The notes under the pieces: generated by a model | Seen by the model: only the letters and a program-made list of their open reading frames with translations | The model's database searches: none | What the model was told of the DNA's origin: nothing | Assembly (NCBI RefSeq): GCF_000526695.1 | Contig: NZ_JAGO01000010.1 | Location: forward strand, 62,001 to 126,000 | Reading direction: 5' to 3' | Length of the DNA stretch: 64,000 bases | Origin: Carnimonas nigrificans ATCC BAA-78 | GTDB lineage: Bacteria > Pseudomonadota > Gammaproteobacteria > Pseudomonadales > Halomonadaceae | Shown here: positions 39,839 through 51,227 of the stretch, one piece after another | Layout of the letters: the number at the start of each line of letters is the position of its first letter | Numbering within the stretch: the first letter of the stretch is position 1 | Translations under genes and position numbers: made by a program

Positions 39839-41170
39839 CTATTTTTTGCGGGCGATCCGGTTTTCCGCTGCTCTTGCATGGGCCGTCAGCGATTCACCGC
39901 GCGCCAGCACCGAGGCTATCTCGCCAAGCTCAGAAGCCCCTTCGGCAGAGCACTGAATGATGGACGAACGCTTCTGGAAGTCATACACCCCCAGTGGTGA
40001 CGAGAATCGCGCTGTTCCCGAGGTCGGCAAGACATGGTTCGGGCCAGCGCAGTAGTCGCCCAGCACTTCAGCGGTATAGCGCCCCATAAAGATAGCACCA
40101 GCGTGACGCACATCAGGCAGCAATCTTTGTGGCTCGGTAACGGATAGCTCAAGATGCTCTGGGGCAACCCGATTGATGATCGCCAGCGCCTCCTGCTCAT
40201 CGGCCACCTGAATCAGTGCACCACGCTTGGCCAGCGACGTGCGAATGATATCGGCACGCTCCATCTGCGGAAGCTGACGCGCAATACTCGCTTCAACAGC
40301 GTCGAGGTGCTCACTGTCCCAGCTAATGAGAATCGCCTGCGCCTGCTCGTCATGCTCGGCCTGCGAGAACAAATCCATCGCCAGCCAATCCACGTCAGTG
40401 GTGGCATCCGATACCACCAGGATTTCCGAAGGCCCGGCGATCATGTCGATGCCCACCTGACCGAATACCGCACGTTTGGCAGTCGCAACGTAAATATTGC
40501 CAGGGCCGACGATCTTGTCGACCTTCGGCACACTCTCGGTACCGTAGGCCAGTGCAGCTACCGCCTGAGCACCGCCAATGGTAATCACCCGATCAACACC
40601 TGCCACATAGGCGGCGCCCAGCACCAGCTGATTCACTGCGCCGTCCGGAGTAGGCACCACTGTAACGATTTCGCTGACGCCCGCGACCCGCGCCGGCATC
40701 ACGTTCATTAACAGCGATGACGGATAGGCCGCCTTCCCGCCCGGCACATAAACGCCGACCCGATCAAGCGGCGTTACCTTCTGCCCCAGCACCGTACCGT
40801 TATCTTCGGTGTACTGCCAGGAGTCAGCGCGCTGGCGCGTGTGATACTCATGAATACGCTGCGCCGCTGCCTGCAAGGCATGCTGCTGCTCTTCTGGCAG
40901 GCCATCGAAGGCTTCCTTCAATGCAGGCCCGCTCAGCGTCAGTTCATCGAGCGAAGCAGCCTTGAGGCGGTCAAACTGTTCGGTATAGCGCAGCACCGCT
41001 GCATCACCTTCACGCTTAACGGCATCAATGATGCTATCAACGCGGGTTTGAACATCGCGATTGGAGACCCCCTCCCATGACAGCAGGTCATCAAGGCGCT
41101 GCTGGAAGTTACCATCAGAGGTGGATAACCGTGCAATCAGCGGATTACTGGATGCCGTAGTGCTACTCAT
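39839..41170 (-). CDS. hisD: Histidinol dehydrogenase
   Basis: Zinc enzyme oxidising L-histidinol to histidine in two NAD-dependent steps. Blocks: [52 protein letters not shown] (zinc ligands) and VAPEHLEL with [23 protein letters not shown]. 443 aa. ATGA overlap with hisG, so translation is coupled. Confidence 0.97.
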   Translation of the reverse strand: MSSTTASSNPLIARLSTSDGNFQQRLDDLLSWEGVSNRDVQTRVDSIIDAVKREGDAAVLRYTEQFDRLKAASLDELTLSGPALKEAFDGLPEEQQHALQAAAQRIHEYHTRQRADSWQYTEDNGTVLGQKVTPLDRVGVYVPGGKAAYPSSLLMNVMPARVAGVSEIVTVVPTPDGAVNQLVLGAAYVAGVDRVITIGGAQAVAALAYGTESVPKVDKIVGPGNIYVATAKRAVFGQVGIDMIAGPSEILVVSDATTDVDWLAMDLFSQAEHDEQAQAILISWDSEHLDAVEASIARQLPQMERADIIRTSLAKRGALIQVADEQEALAIINRVAPEHLELSVTEPQRLLPDVRHAGAIFMGRYTAEVLGDYCAGPNHVLPTSGTARFSSPLGVYDFQKRSSIIQCSAEGASELGEIASVLARGESLTAHARAAENRIARKK

Positions 41171-41826
41171 GCGTTCTCCTCCTGGCGTTCACGACGTGCT
41201 TCAACCGCTTGCGCCATCCGCTTGATGAGCGGTTTGAGGCGTTGGTGCTGCATGGTCATTGATGCCTTATTGACGACAAGGCGCGTGCTGATATCAGCGA
41301 TCAGTTCACGCGGCTCCATACCATTTGCCTTCAGCGTATTGCCGGTATCGACGATATCCACGATTTCATCGGCGAGATCCATCAAGGGCGCCAGTTCCAT
41401 CGCCCCGTACAGCTTGATGATTTCAGCCTGAATTCCCATGGAGGCGTAGTAGCGCTTGGCAGTATGCACAAACTTGGTCGCCACACGACGGCGCGAAGTG
41501 CCCGGCTGCTTGCCGGCCACGCCCGCGGTCATTAGGCGACAGCGCGAGATATTCAGATCCAGCGGCTCATAAAGCCCCTTGGCGCCATGTTCAAGCAGCA
41601 CATCCTTGCCCGCCACTCCGATATCAGCAGCACCGAGCTGCACATAGGTAGGAACGTCGGTGGCGCGAATCACAATCAGCTTGACGTCATCCAGCGTCGT
41701 ATCGAACAGCAGCTTGCGGCTTTCGCTCAGCGACTCGGTAGGCTCAATGCCTGCTGCCGCCAGAAGCGGCAGTGTTTCCTTCAGAATTCGCCCCTTGGAG
41801 AGGGCAATAACCAACGGCTTACTCAT
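41167..41826 (-). CDS. hisG: ATP phosphoribosyltransferase, short form
   Basis: First step of histidine synthesis: ATP plus [22 protein letters not shown] at the N terminus; the PRPP site [16 protein letters not shown] is near 155-170. 219 aa lacks the C-terminal regulatory domain, so it is the short form that needs HisZ; no hisZ is in this window. The hisG-hisD pair downstream of murA is the usual beta/gammaproteobacterial order. Confidence 0.96.
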   Translation of the reverse strand: MSKPLVIALSKGRILKETLPLLAAAGIEPTESLSESRKLLFDTTLDDVKLIVIRATDVPTYVQLGAADIGVAGKDVLLEHGAKGLYEPLDLNISRCRLMTAGVAGKQPGTSRRRVATKFVHTAKRYYASMGIQAEIIKLYGAMELAPLMDLADEIVDIVDTGNTLKANGMEPRELIADISTRLVVNKASMTMQHQRLKPLIKRMAQAVEARRERQEENA

Positions 41827-41889
41827 GATAACGGCTCATATGTGCAGATCTGTGTGCAGAGCACGGTAGTGCTGGGGTCGCCTGCCGGT

Positions 41890-43167
<1,278 letters not shown>

Positions 43168-43419
43168 TCAGTTGGACGCGGGTGGTTGTTGCGCCCACTG
43201 TTCAGGCGTAAAGGTTTTGATACTAATGGCGTGCAGCTCACCGCTGGCGATCTCGTCGTTCAGTGCGCTGTATACCAGCTGCTGGCGCTTGACGGGACTT
43301 AGCCCTGCAAAACGCTCGCTAACCGCCGTTACCTGAAAATTGCAGCCTTCACCCTGAATGTGGAATTCGCAGTCATCCAGGTGGGCGTCGAGTTTTGCCT
43401 TTACATCGCTAGGGTGCAT
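43168..43419 (-). CDS. ibaG: BolA-family protein IbaG
   Basis: Small BolA-fold protein that partners a monothiol glutaredoxin in Fe-S cluster handling; E. coli IbaG responds to acid. GLSPVKRQQLVYSALNDEIASGELHAISIKTFTPEQW is the family core. 83 aa from the ATG at 43419, which has AGGGG 9 nt upstream; a longer form would add an unrelated 28-residue N terminus. Same mla-ibaG-murA order as E. coli. Confidence 0.93.
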   Translation of the reverse strand: MHPSDVKAKLDAHLDDCEFHIQGEGCNFQVTAVSERFAGLSPVKRQQLVYSALNDEIASGELHAISIKTFTPEQWAQQPPASN

Positions 43420-43772
43420 GACCGAAGCCCCTTCTTCTGAATACTCGCGCAGTGTCGGGACAAGATTTGCCCTGCTGGCTGCCGAGCCACGGAAATAAAG
43501 CAATCGAAGGCGCTCTCGGCAGAAATTTCATGCCGAACAGAAGCACCGTCAATCAATGTGAGGGCATACATAGTAAACGACGCGGCAGCGGATCGAAAGC
43601 CAAAGGCTGTGACGCAGGCGTGTACGCCATTCTCGCTTCAGCCTTGATGGCTGGCAGCTCGTCATCTTCCCAACGGGAATCGTGCTCGCCTCGTTGAAAC
43701 TGCGCCCACAAAAAAGCCGCCCCAATAAGGGGCGGCTAGCGTGTGCCGACAGGTTACGGCAACTGACCGACG
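43420..43772 (-). other. 353-nt spacer between mlaB and ibaG
   Basis: Holds the mla operon terminator (43709-43737) and probably the ibaG promoter. A weak minus-strand candidate is TTGACG, 16 nt, TGAAAT, near 43515-43545. No supportable gene. In E. coli the mla genes and ibaG-murA are closer together. Confidence 0.5.
43709..43737 (-). terminator. mla operon terminator
   Basis: On the minus strand GCCGCCCC, 5-nt loop, GGGGCGGC, then TTTTTT; 37 nt past the mlaB stop. Strong by eye. Confidence 0.9.
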
Positions 43773-44111
43773 TTAGCCGGCCAGCGACGGCGCTGCGTTA
43801 AACACCGGCGCAAGTCCTGATACATGAACCAGCTCCTGCAAGCGCTCGGGCAGCTTTACCTGCTGCACCGCCACCTGATGCCGACGCGCCTGGCGCAGCC
43901 ATTCAAGCAGTACACAGAGAATGCCGCTATTGACACTCTCGGTAGCGGTCACATCCAGCACAACGCTACTGCCAGAGTGACGTGCCAGCCAGGCTGTGCC
44001 TGCATCGGCCAGCGCCCTGGCATTATCAAACCCGGGACGCCCCGCAACATGCAACTGGTCATGTGAGACGCTCAGCTCAACGTCCGAGGAGTGATAAAGA
44101 CGCTCGCTCAT
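43773..44111 (-). CDS. mlaB: MlaB, STAS-domain subunit of the phospholipid transporter
   Basis: Cytoplasmic STAS protein that binds and stabilises the MlaF ATPase. STAS features: an N-terminal strand, VVLDVTATESVNSGILCVLLEWLRQA (about 50-75) with the Thr/Ser switch region, and PERLQELVHVSGL. 112 aa. Its ATG overlaps the mlaC stop. Last gene of mlaFEDCB. Confidence 0.92.
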   Translation of the reverse strand: MSERLYHSSDVELSVSHDQLHVAGRPGFDNARALADAGTAWLARHSGSSVVLDVTATESVNSGILCVLLEWLRQARRHQVAVQQVKLPERLQELVHVSGLAPVFNAAPSLAG

Positions 44112-44758
44112 TAGCTGTCGCCACCGTCCTGGATCTTATCGATCGCCTGGCTCGGATCCCAGCTATTGATCACGGCATCGAAGTCACGGTTGTGCTGACG
44201 CATGGACTGATCGAACTGATTACGGAACGTCAGGCCAAGGTTAATGCCGTTAACAATCACGTTGATCACTTTCCATTCACCGTTGCGTTTCGACATGGTG
44301 AAGCTAACCGGATAGTTCTGGCCGTTGGTGCCTTTGACTTCAGCACTCACGTTGGCCTGGTCATCATAACGCTGCTGCTGGTTCAGGTTATTCACTTCCA
44401 GGCTATCGTAATTGATGCTCAAAAGCCCCTGAGTCAGCGTATCAATGGTCGATTTCTCAAAGACCCTGGCGAAGTTGGCGCGCTGCTCCGCCGATGCAAG
44501 ACGGTTGTAACGCCCCATCACCATCTGGGAAATACGCGGAAAATCGGCAATGGGCGAGATGTTTTTCGCCAGCAGATCGCGCAGCTCGTTGGGATGCTGC
44601 TTGAATTCTGCCGCGCGGCCATGAGTGTCCTGCTGCAACTGCGTGATCCGCGTTTTCACCAGATCAACAGGGGACTGCTCGTCTGCACGCACATTGCCCG
44701 CCATTACCAGCGCAGCCACTGCGCCTATCGCCACACACATTTTGAAGAATAACTTCAT
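44111..44758 (-). CDS. mlaC: MlaC, periplasmic phospholipid carrier
   Basis: Shuttles phospholipid between outer membrane (MlaA) and the MlaFEDB complex. Signal peptide about 1-25 (CVAIGAVAALVMAGNVRA), then the Tol-Tol-Ttg2 fold: VKTRITQLQQDTHGRA, ISQMVMGRYNRLAS, VSFTMSKRNGEWKVINVIVNGINLGLTFRNQF. 215 aa. AGGAGG precedes the ATG at ideal spacing. An 87-nt gap separates it from mlaD. Confidence 0.95.
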   Translation of the reverse strand: MKLFFKMCVAIGAVAALVMAGNVRADEQSPVDLVKTRITQLQQDTHGRAAEFKQHPNELRDLLAKNISPIADFPRISQMVMGRYNRLASAEQRANFARVFEKSTIDTLTQGLLSINYDSLEVNNLNQQQRYDDQANVSAEVKGTNGQNYPVSFTMSKRNGEWKVINVIVNGINLGLTFRNQFDQSMRQHNRDFDAVINSWDPSQAIDKIQDGGDS

Positions 44759-44845
44759 TGCAAACCTCCTGAATCAAACTACCGACCTGGCATATGCCTA
44801 CCGGTTTTTGGAAAGGAATCCTGACCTTCCCCTCTTGGGTGCGAG

Positions 44846-45334
44846 TTACTGACCACTCTCGCTGTCATCCTGGCCGCCCATGCCAGAAACGAACTGCTGA
44901 ATAAGAGACTCCAGCCCCATCGCCTGTTGGGTATTACGGATAGTACCGCCATCCTTGATCATCTCGGTATCGGCACCCGTGGTCAGCCCTACATACTGCT
45001 CACCCAGCAAGCCCGAGGTAAGAATCGCCGCCGTACTGTCAGAACTGAGCTTGTCCTTGAGTGTATCGGAAATTTCCATGGTCACACGACCATCAAGCCA
45101 CTTGGGATCAAGGTCAATATTGACTACGCGCCCTACGGTCACGCCCGACATGGTGACGCGGGAATTGGGCTTGAGGCCACCAATATCACCGAAATCAGCC
45201 GTCACGGTATAAGTACTGCCGCCTGACGTTGGTACCAATCCACTTACCTTGAGGCCAAGGAACACCAATCCAAGGAAAGCCACCACTACAAATAGACCAA
45301 CACCAACTTCCAAACCTCTGGTGCGTTTCATCAA
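44846..45334 (-). CDS. mlaD: MlaD, MCE-domain substrate-binding subunit
   Basis: Inner-membrane-anchored hexameric MCE ring of the Mla transporter. Transmembrane segment about 10-30 ([20 protein letters not shown]), MCE domain about 40-118 with [18 protein letters not shown], and a C-terminal helix region ([12 protein letters not shown]). 162 aa; E. coli 183. ATGA overlap with mlaE. Confidence 0.95.
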   Translation of the reverse strand: MMKRTRGLEVGVGLFVVVAFLGLVFLGLKVSGLVPTSGGSTYTVTADFGDIGGLKPNSRVTMSGVTVGRVVNIDLDPKWLDGRVTMEISDTLKDKLSSDSTAAILTSGLLGEQYVGLTTGADTEMIKDGGTIRNTQQAMGLESLIQQFVSGMGGQDDSESGQ

Positions 45335-46110
45335 GCGCCTCCGAACATCAGCGCTGTCAGCACGAAATCGAGCCCCAGCACTGCCAATGAGCCATAAACA
45401 ACGGTGCGCGTAGTCGCGCGAGAAATACCTTCAGACGTGGGAACCAGGTCATAGCCCTGGAAGACTGCAATCCAGGTGACTACCAGACCAAATACCACGC
45501 TTTTGATGATGCCATTGACGACATCGTGACCGAACTGAACGCTCGACTGCATGTTGCCCCAGTAGGAACCGGAAAATACACCCAGCCATTCAACGCCCAC
45601 AATATAGCCGCCATAAATGGCCACTACAGCAAAGATGATACTCAGCAGCGGCAGGGAGACCAGCCCAGCCCACAGACGCGGCGACAGCACGCGCTTAAGC
45701 GGATCGACACCAATCATCTCCATGCTGGAAAGCTGCTCGGTGGCCTTCATCAGCCCGATCTCGGCGGTAATCGCCGACCCCGCACGACCGGCAAACAGCA
45801 GCGCTGCCACCACCGGCCCCAGCTCGCGCAGCAGTGCCAGCGCTACCAGCTGCCCCAATGCGGCGTCGGCACCATAATCGACCAGAATCATGTAGCCCTG
45901 TAGCGCCAGCACCATGCCGATAAAGAGCGCCGATACCAGAATAATGGGCAGCGACAGCACGCCGACCACATGCATCTGGGTGATCCACAGACGCACGCCT
46001 GACCAGCGCGGCACGCCAAACAGCGAGCGCAGCAAAATGAATGCCGAGCGCCCAACCGCTGCCAGTACGTCTAGCGTCCGGCGCCCTATTGAACCAAACC
46101 ACGCAATCAT
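45331..46110 (-). CDS. mlaE: MlaE, permease subunit
   Basis: Permease of the phospholipid ABC transporter, with about five membrane segments. [62 protein letters not shown] and the [23 protein letters not shown] end are the MlaE signature blocks. 259 aa. Overlaps both mlaF and mlaD by 4 nt, consistent with coupled translation. Confidence 0.97.
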   Translation of the reverse strand: MIAWFGSIGRRTLDVLAAVGRSAFILLRSLFGVPRWSGVRLWITQMHVVGVLSLPIILVSALFIGMVLALQGYMILVDYGADAALGQLVALALLRELGPVVAALLFAGRAGSAITAEIGLMKATEQLSSMEMIGVDPLKRVLSPRLWAGLVSLPLLSIIFAVVAIYGGYIVGVEWLGVFSGSYWGNMQSSVQFGHDVVNGIIKSVVFGLVVTWIAVFQGYDLVPTSEGISRATTRTVVYGSLAVLGLDFVLTALMFGGA

Positions 46111-46919
46111 CGCTGGCCTCCTGTACCGAGCAGCTCCTCGGCAAATGGCGGCGCGGGGTAATGGAACGGCACAGGGCCATCCGGCTCGCCGTGAATAAAC
46201 TGACGAACGCGCTGGTCGGTCGAGGCGTTCAGCTCAGCGGGTGAGCCTTCTGCCATCACACGGCCATCGGAGAGCAGGAAGACGTGATCGGCAATCGACA
46301 GGGTTTCGCTGATATCGTGCGACACCAGTACCGATGTGGTATCGAACGCGCTGTTCAAGTCCTTGATAAGCTTGACCAGCACCCCTTTCGACACCGGGTC
46401 CTGCCCGACAAACGGCTCGTCATACATGATCAGCTCAGGGTCCAGCGCAATCGCTCGCGCCAGCGCCACGCGACGGGTCATGCCTCCCGACAGCTCTGCC
46501 GGCATCAGCTCGCGCGCTCCGCGCAGCCCTACCGCTTCCAGCTTGACCAGCACCTGATCTCGAATCATGGATTCAGGCAGATCTGTGTGCACCCGCAGCG
46601 GAAAGGCGACGTTTTCATAGACAGAAATATCCGAGAACAGCGCCCCGCTCTGAAACAGCATGCCCATGCGCCGACGCAGCGCAAAAAGAGCGCGACGCGA
46701 CAGCCGATGCACATTGTGACCATCAACATTGATCTGGCCTGTATCGGGCACAAGCTGACCACTGATCAGCTTCAACAGTGTCGTTTTACCAGTACCACTC
46801 GGCCCCATGATCGCGGAGATCTTGCCACGCGGAATACGCAGCGATACGTCGCGAAAGATCGCGCGCCCCCCCCGATAAAAGCTGAGATTGGATACTTCGA
46901 TTAAATCAGAGTGCGTCAT
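46107..46919 (-). CDS. mlaF: MlaF, ATPase subunit
   Basis: ABC ATPase that powers MlaFEDB. Walker [10 protein letters not shown] at 39-47, signature [15 protein letters not shown], Walker [14 protein letters not shown], and switch His in [13 protein letters not shown]. 270 aa. First gene of the operon; it is divergent from kdsD. Confidence 0.97.
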   Translation of the reverse strand: MTHSDLIEVSNLSFYRGGRAIFRDVSLRIPRGKISAIMGPSGTGKTTLLKLISGQLVPDTGQINVDGHNVHRLSRRALFALRRRMGMLFQSGALFSDISVYENVAFPLRVHTDLPESMIRDQVLVKLEAVGLRGARELMPAELSGGMTRRVALARAIALDPELIMYDEPFVGQDPVSKGVLVKLIKDLNSAFDTTSVLVSHDISETLSIADHVFLLSDGRVMAEGSPAELNASTDQRVRQFIHGEPDGPVPFHYPAPPFAEELLGTGGQR

Positions 46920-47230
46920 GCCACTCCCATGAAAAGCCTGACGTTAGCGCGCCCAGGAAGGGAACACGCGCGTCGCTGGGACAAAGAAAAACCCTTTTTC
47001 GACAGTGGTGTGGGGGAAAAGTTGCCTTCGACAACGAAATGCCATCATCGGGCCTTGTATCCCGCTCCCCGAAAGCGTTACGCGCCGGGAAAACTGCCGT
47101 AAAAGAAAGGGTTTATCACCCTACAATTACCGAACACTGTACATTAACATAACGTTCATCTCTACTAATGCAGCCGTTGGGCGATAGATTCGCTTGATGC
47201 TCAGGGCAACTCGGGCGAGAATCCTGCACC
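46920..47230. other. 311-nt divergent spacer between mlaF and kdsD
   Basis: No gene seen. Must hold promoters for the mla operon (minus) and the kdsD-lpt operon (plus). A TACAAT hexamer at 47122-47127 faces kdsD but has no good -35. No clear sigma-E promoter was found by eye. Confidence 0.5.
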
Positions 47231-48211
47231 ATGAATACCAACCTTGATTTCGACTTTGCACGCAGCGCCGAACGTACCCTGACGCTTGAACGTAACGCCA
47301 TTGATGCGCTGATTCCGCGCCTGGATGGTCAGTTCACCCTCGCGTGTCAGTTGATTTTAAAGTGTGAAGGCCGCGTCGTCGTTACCGGGATGGGAAAATC
47401 CGGGCATATTGCCCGCAAGATTGCCTCAACCCTCGCCAGCACCGGCACACCAGCGTTTTTCCTGCACCCTGCGGAAGCCAGCCATGGCGATCTGGGCATG
47501 CTCACCGAACGCGATGTTGTGGTCGCCCTGTCACATTCGGGAGAAACCGCTGAAGTTACCCGTTTGCTGGCGCTTTTCAAGCGCAAGGGCGTCAAGCTGA
47601 TCGCGCTTACCGGAGCCTCCGCTTCAACACTGGCGAATCACGCGGATGCCCTGCTTGATGGTGCCGTGGAGCAGGAAGCCTGCCCGCTCAACCTCGCGCC
47701 CACCTCTTCTACTACGGTGGCATTGGCGCTCGGCGATGCCCTCGCCATTGCCTTGCTGGAAGCACGCGGCTTCAGCAAGGAAGACTTCGCGCTGTTTCAT
47801 CCCGGCGGCAGCCTGGGGCGCTACCTGCTGCTGACCGTCAACGATGTGATGCGCAAGGGAGTCGAAATCCCTCACGTATCGCCCTCTGCTTCAGTCAGGG
47901 TAACGTTGTTTGAAATCACCACCAAAGGGCTGGGCTTCGCTTGTGTGACCGACGACGACAATCGCTTGATCGGCGTCTATACCGATGGCGACCTGCGCCG
48001 CACGCTGGACCGTAACCTTGATATCGACACCACCCTGATCGGTGATGTCATGAGTGTACAGCCTGTCAGCGTACCGCCCAAAATGCTGGCTGCCGAGGCG
48101 CTGCGCATCATGGAGCAGCGTCGTATTACGGCGTTGAGCGTCGTTGATGAAGAGCAACGGTTGCTGGGCGCTCTCAAGATCGAAGATCTCTTGCAACGCA
48201 GCGTTGTATAG
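47231..48211 (+). CDS. kdsD: Arabinose-5-phosphate isomerase KdsD
   Basis: Converts ribulose-5-phosphate to arabinose-5-phosphate for Kdo synthesis. SIS domain (about 30-165) with VVVTGMGKSGHIARKIASTLASTGTPAFFLHPAEA and SHSGET, then two CBS domains (about 205-326). 326 aa, E. coli 328. First gene of the kdsD-kdsC-lptC-lptA-lptB-rpoN-hpf-rapZ series. The ribosome site is weak. Confidence 0.96.
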   Translation: MNTNLDFDFARSAERTLTLERNAIDALIPRLDGQFTLACQLILKCEGRVVVTGMGKSGHIARKIASTLASTGTPAFFLHPAEASHGDLGMLTERDVVVALSHSGETAEVTRLLALFKRKGVKLIALTGASASTLANHADALLDGAVEQEACPLNLAPTSSTTVALALGDALAIALLEARGFSKEDFALFHPGGSLGRYLLLTVNDVMRKGVEIPHVSPSASVRVTLFEITTKGLGFACVTDDDNRLIGVYTDGDLRRTLDRNLDIDTTLIGDVMSVQPVSVPPKMLAAEALRIMEQRRITALSVVDEEQRLLGALKIEDLLQRSVV

Positions 48212-48263
48212 CCACGCTGAACGCTACTATAAAAGCCCACACCCTTTGTTATCAGGAACCCTT

Positions 48264-48818
48264 ATGTCCAACACCGCCCCTTCTCTTGCTGCCCGCGCTG
48301 CCAACATCAAACTGCTGGCGCTCGACGTGGATGGTGTGCTGACTGACGGTACGCTTCTCTACAGTGCCGATGGCGGCGAGAGCAAATGCTTCACTACTCA
48401 GGATGGACTGGGCATCAAGCTGCTGATCGACCACGGTATCGAGGTGGCTATCATTACCGGTCGCCGCTCTGCCATGGTGGAGCGACGCGCCAAAGAACTT
48501 GGCATTCATCATCTGGTACAGGGACGCGATGACAAGCTGGCCGCACTGCGTGAACTTTGCCAGACGCGCGATATCGCGCTGTCAGCCTGTGCCTATTGTG
48601 GCGATGACCTGCCCGACTTGAGCGCCATCGCAGCAGCAGGACTCGGCGTCAGCGTCCCCAACGCTCCCGCCTACGTGCGTGATCGTGCCGACTACGTCAC
48701 CGAACATCCGGGCGGAAAAGGAGCGGTACGGGAACTGAGCGAGCTGCTGCTCAATGCGCAAGGCCGCTGGGGAGAGATTGTGGAAGGCTTTCTTACCACT
48801 GAGGCCACCACTCGCTAG
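48264..48818 (+). CDS. kdsC: Kdo-8-phosphate phosphatase KdsC
   Basis: HAD phosphatase releasing Kdo from Kdo-8-P. Motif I LALDVDGVLTDG gives Asp21 and Asp23; ITGRRSAMVERRAKELGI is motif II and CGDDLPDLSAIAAAGLGVSVPNA motif IV. 184 aa. The ATG has AGGA 8 nt upstream; an upstream start inside kdsD would add 40 residues. Confidence 0.96.
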   Translation: MSNTAPSLAARAANIKLLALDVDGVLTDGTLLYSADGGESKCFTTQDGLGIKLLIDHGIEVAIITGRRSAMVERRAKELGIHHLVQGRDDKLAALRELCQTRDIALSACAYCGDDLPDLSAIAAAGLGVSVPNAPAYVRDRADYVTEHPGGKGAVRELSELLLNAQGRWGEIVEGFLTTEATTR

Positions 48819-48937
48819 GCTATATGCCCTATACTTGGGGGCACTGAACGCTGCCGAACTGAACCTTGGCCTCTCAATGGCATCAAAAACGGCAATACAA
48901 GTGTCATCGACTGCATAGACTGAGGAATGAGCAACCT

Positions 48938-49513
48938 ATGGCGTGGTTAAAGCAAAACGCATACCGAATCGGGATCGTGCTGCTGCTGTTGATAGCGGGT
49001 GCCTTTCTTGCGCTGATTGATCAACGCTCAAGCCTCGTCTCTCAGCACTCGCCTATTCCGGAAGGTGATCACGGCACGCCTGATCAATACCTTGAGCAGG
49101 TCGTGTATACCCGTTACGACGATCAGGGCCGACCATATCAAGTCCTTGAATCACCCAAGATCAGCAACTTTTCACAAGCAGATGAAAGCATTGCCGATCA
49201 GCCTAAACTCGCCATGCTGGATAGCAACAACCGCCACTGGCACGCTACCGGCGACACGGGCGTTGTCAATCAGGACAACACTCACGTTGTGTTGAAAGGC
49301 AACGCGCAGGTCACCGAGCCAGAGCAGCAGTGGCGGCTTACTACCGATATCCTCAATTACAACCGCGACCAGGGACGTATCTGGAGCGATAGCGAGTCAA
49401 ACTTTTTCCAGGGCCAGCACAAGACAAGCGGCGACCGCTTCCAGGCGTGGACAGATACCAGCCGCGCCTTGCTGGAAGGCAATATCAGCAGCACCTTTAT
49501 GCCACGACATTAA
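48938..49513 (+). CDS. lptC: LptC, LPS transport bridge protein
   Basis: Bitopic inner-membrane protein passing LPS from LptFG to LptA. Transmembrane helix about 9-28 (RIGIVLLLLIAGAFLALI), then a periplasmic beta-jellyroll. 191 aa, as in E. coli. The ATG at 48938 follows GAGGA by about 11 nt. Between kdsC and lptA as expected. Confidence 0.93.
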   Translation: MAWLKQNAYRIGIVLLLLIAGAFLALIDQRSSLVSQHSPIPEGDHGTPDQYLEQVVYTRYDDQGRPYQVLESPKISNFSQADESIADQPKLAMLDSNNRHWHATGDTGVVNQDNTHVVLKGNAQVTEPEQQWRLTTDILNYNRDQGRIWSDSESNFFQGQHKTSGDRFQAWTDTSRALLEGNISSTFMPRH

Positions 49514-49650
49514 ACGCTGCCCAGCACGACGTTCAGGCATTGGGAAAATGAGTACCGCCACGCGCCGAGAGTGCAGTGGCAACGCAACCCACCCCACTGC
49601 CAGCAGCACATTGACCATTTTTACGTGACTTATCGCAAGGATTTTCGGCC

Positions 49651-50220
49651 ATGACCCTGAAAAGGTGTATCGCTCCCGTCCTCACCGCAGGCGCCCTGCT
49701 CGGCAGCGTAGTCTGCGCACCGCAGGTGCTGGCCCAGGCCAGTACTTCCAGCCAGCCCATCAATGTCTCGGCCAACACCCTGAGCGTTGATGACCGTGCA
49801 GGTACGGCCACCTATACAGGAGCGGTGCATGTCACTCAGGGCGACCTGACGCTCGACTCACAGCGTCTTGACCTTTATCGAAATAACAGTACCGGTGAAG
49901 CCACTCGTGCCAAGGCGACCGGCACCAGCAGCAAACGCGCCTTCCTGAAACAGGACGCCACCCAGAGCGATCCGGAAATGCACGGCTGGGCCAATACCAT
50001 TACCTATCAGATCCCCCAGCGCAAAATGATCATGCAGGGCAATGCTGAGCTGCACCGTGGCAATGACACCTTCCACGGCGCTTATGTCGAGTACTACATC
50101 GACTCACGCCGCGTAAACGCCAATGGCGGCGGTGGCAGCAGCACGAGCGGCGGCAATCAGCAAAGCACGTCCGGAGGACGCGTCAACATGACCATCACTC
50201 CGAAAAGTAACCAGCAGTAA
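49651..50220 (+). CDS. lptA: LptA, periplasmic LPS transport protein
   Basis: Forms the periplasmic LPS bridge between LptC and LptD. Signal peptide with cleavage after VLAQA (about residue 30), then the OstA/LptA jellyroll (about 36-150: ISVSANTLSVDDRAG-like repeat, WANTITYQIPQRKMIMQGNAEL). The C-terminal 32 residues are Gly/Ser/Gln-rich low-complexity sequence. 189 aa. AAGGA lies before the ATG. A 137-nt gap after lptC holds nothing clear. Confidence 0.93.
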   Translation: MTLKRCIAPVLTAGALLGSVVCAPQVLAQASTSSQPINVSANTLSVDDRAGTATYTGAVHVTQGDLTLDSQRLDLYRNNSTGEATRAKATGTSSKRAFLKQDATQSDPEMHGWANTITYQIPQRKMIMQGNAELHRGNDTFHGAYVEYYIDSRRVNANGGGGSSTSGGNQQSTSGGRVNMTITPKSNQQ

Positions 50221-50248
50221 TGCGCCTGCATTGCGGAGTCTTTGATTG

Positions 50249-50974
50249 ATGAAAACATTGCACGCCACCCACTTGGTGAAAAGTTTCAAGAAACGCCGCG
50301 TGGTCCAGGATATCAGCGTCAGCATCGAACAAGGTCAGGTCGTTGGTTTGCTGGGGCCTAACGGGGCTGGCAAGACCACTTCGTTTTACATGATCGTGGG
50401 ACTGGTTCAGGCGGATGCAGGCAAGGTAGGCATTGATGATGTCGATTTGAGCACTGCCCCCATGCACGTTCGCTCACGCGCGGGTATCGGCTATCTGCCG
50501 CAGGAAGCCTCTATCTTTCGCAAGCTGACCGTTGCCGACAATATTCTGGCGATCCTGGAAACGCGCAAGGATCTCGACCGTCAGCAGCAGCGCCAGCGCC
50601 TTGATCAGCTCCTCTCCGAGTTCAGTATCGAGCACATTCGCGACAACAAGGGCATGAGCCTGTCAGGGGGGGAGCGCCGCCGCGTCGAGATCGCTCGCGC
50701 CCTGGCCACCGAACCCTCCTTCGTTCTGCTTGATGAGCCGTTTGCGGGGGTTGACCCCATTTCGGTCAATGAGATCAAGGGCATCGTCCGCCAGCTACGC
50801 GACCGCAACATAGGCGTGCTGATTACCGACCACAACGTGCGTGAAACCCTGGATATCTGCGACAACGCCTATATTGTCGGTGAAGGGCGCATTATCGCCG
50901 AAGGTGATGCTCACAGCATTCTGGCGAACCAGCATGTGCGCGATATCTATCTTGGTCAGGATTTCCGCCTCTAG
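50249..50974 (+). CDS. lptB: LptB, ATPase of the LPS exporter
   Basis: ABC ATPase powering LptB2FGC. Walker A GPNGAGKT at 36-43, signature [15 protein letters not shown], Walker [14 protein letters not shown], switch His in [10 protein letters not shown]. 241 aa, E. coli LptB 241. ATG at 50249 with CGGAG 10 nt upstream; a TTG one codon earlier is unlikely. Confidence 0.97.
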   Translation: MKTLHATHLVKSFKKRRVVQDISVSIEQGQVVGLLGPNGAGKTTSFYMIVGLVQADAGKVGIDDVDLSTAPMHVRSRAGIGYLPQEASIFRKLTVADNILAILETRKDLDRQQQRQRLDQLLSEFSIEHIRDNKGMSLSGGERRRVEIARALATEPSFVLLDEPFAGVDPISVNEIKGIVRQLRDRNIGVLITDHNVRETLDICDNAYIVGEGRIIAEGDAHSILANQHVRDIYLGQDFRL

Positions 50975-50990
50975 TTCTTCCTGTTACATC

Positions 50991-51048
50991 AACGGCGCTG
51001 CCTGATGGCTCGGGATATCACCAGCGTTATCCTGCCGGCAGCGCCGTT
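50991..51048 (+). terminator. 12-bp inverted repeat after lptB, possible terminator
   Basis: AACGGCGCTGCC and its perfect complement, separated by 34 nt and followed by a CT-rich stretch (CTCCTCTTCTG) rather than a T run. It may partly separate the lpt genes from rpoN; the loop is long for a classic terminator. Confidence 0.4.
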
Positions 51049-51227
51049 CTCCTCTTCTGTTCCTCCCACTGCGTGGCCCTTATGCAAGATGGCACGCTGC
51101 TTGCTAATCATTTACCGCCAGCTATTGCGCGACGCGCCCCAATAAGGGTAGCGTTATCGGTACCGTTCGCACGCTATCCTCCACGGTGCGCGGCTTTGCT
51201 CAACGATCAACGCTGGTTCTCCCGATG

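Noticed and set aside
43452-43697. 81-codon frame in the mlaB-ibaG spacer
   Set aside because: Low-complexity Ser/Gly/Lys product, crosses the real ibaG leader, no family likeness.
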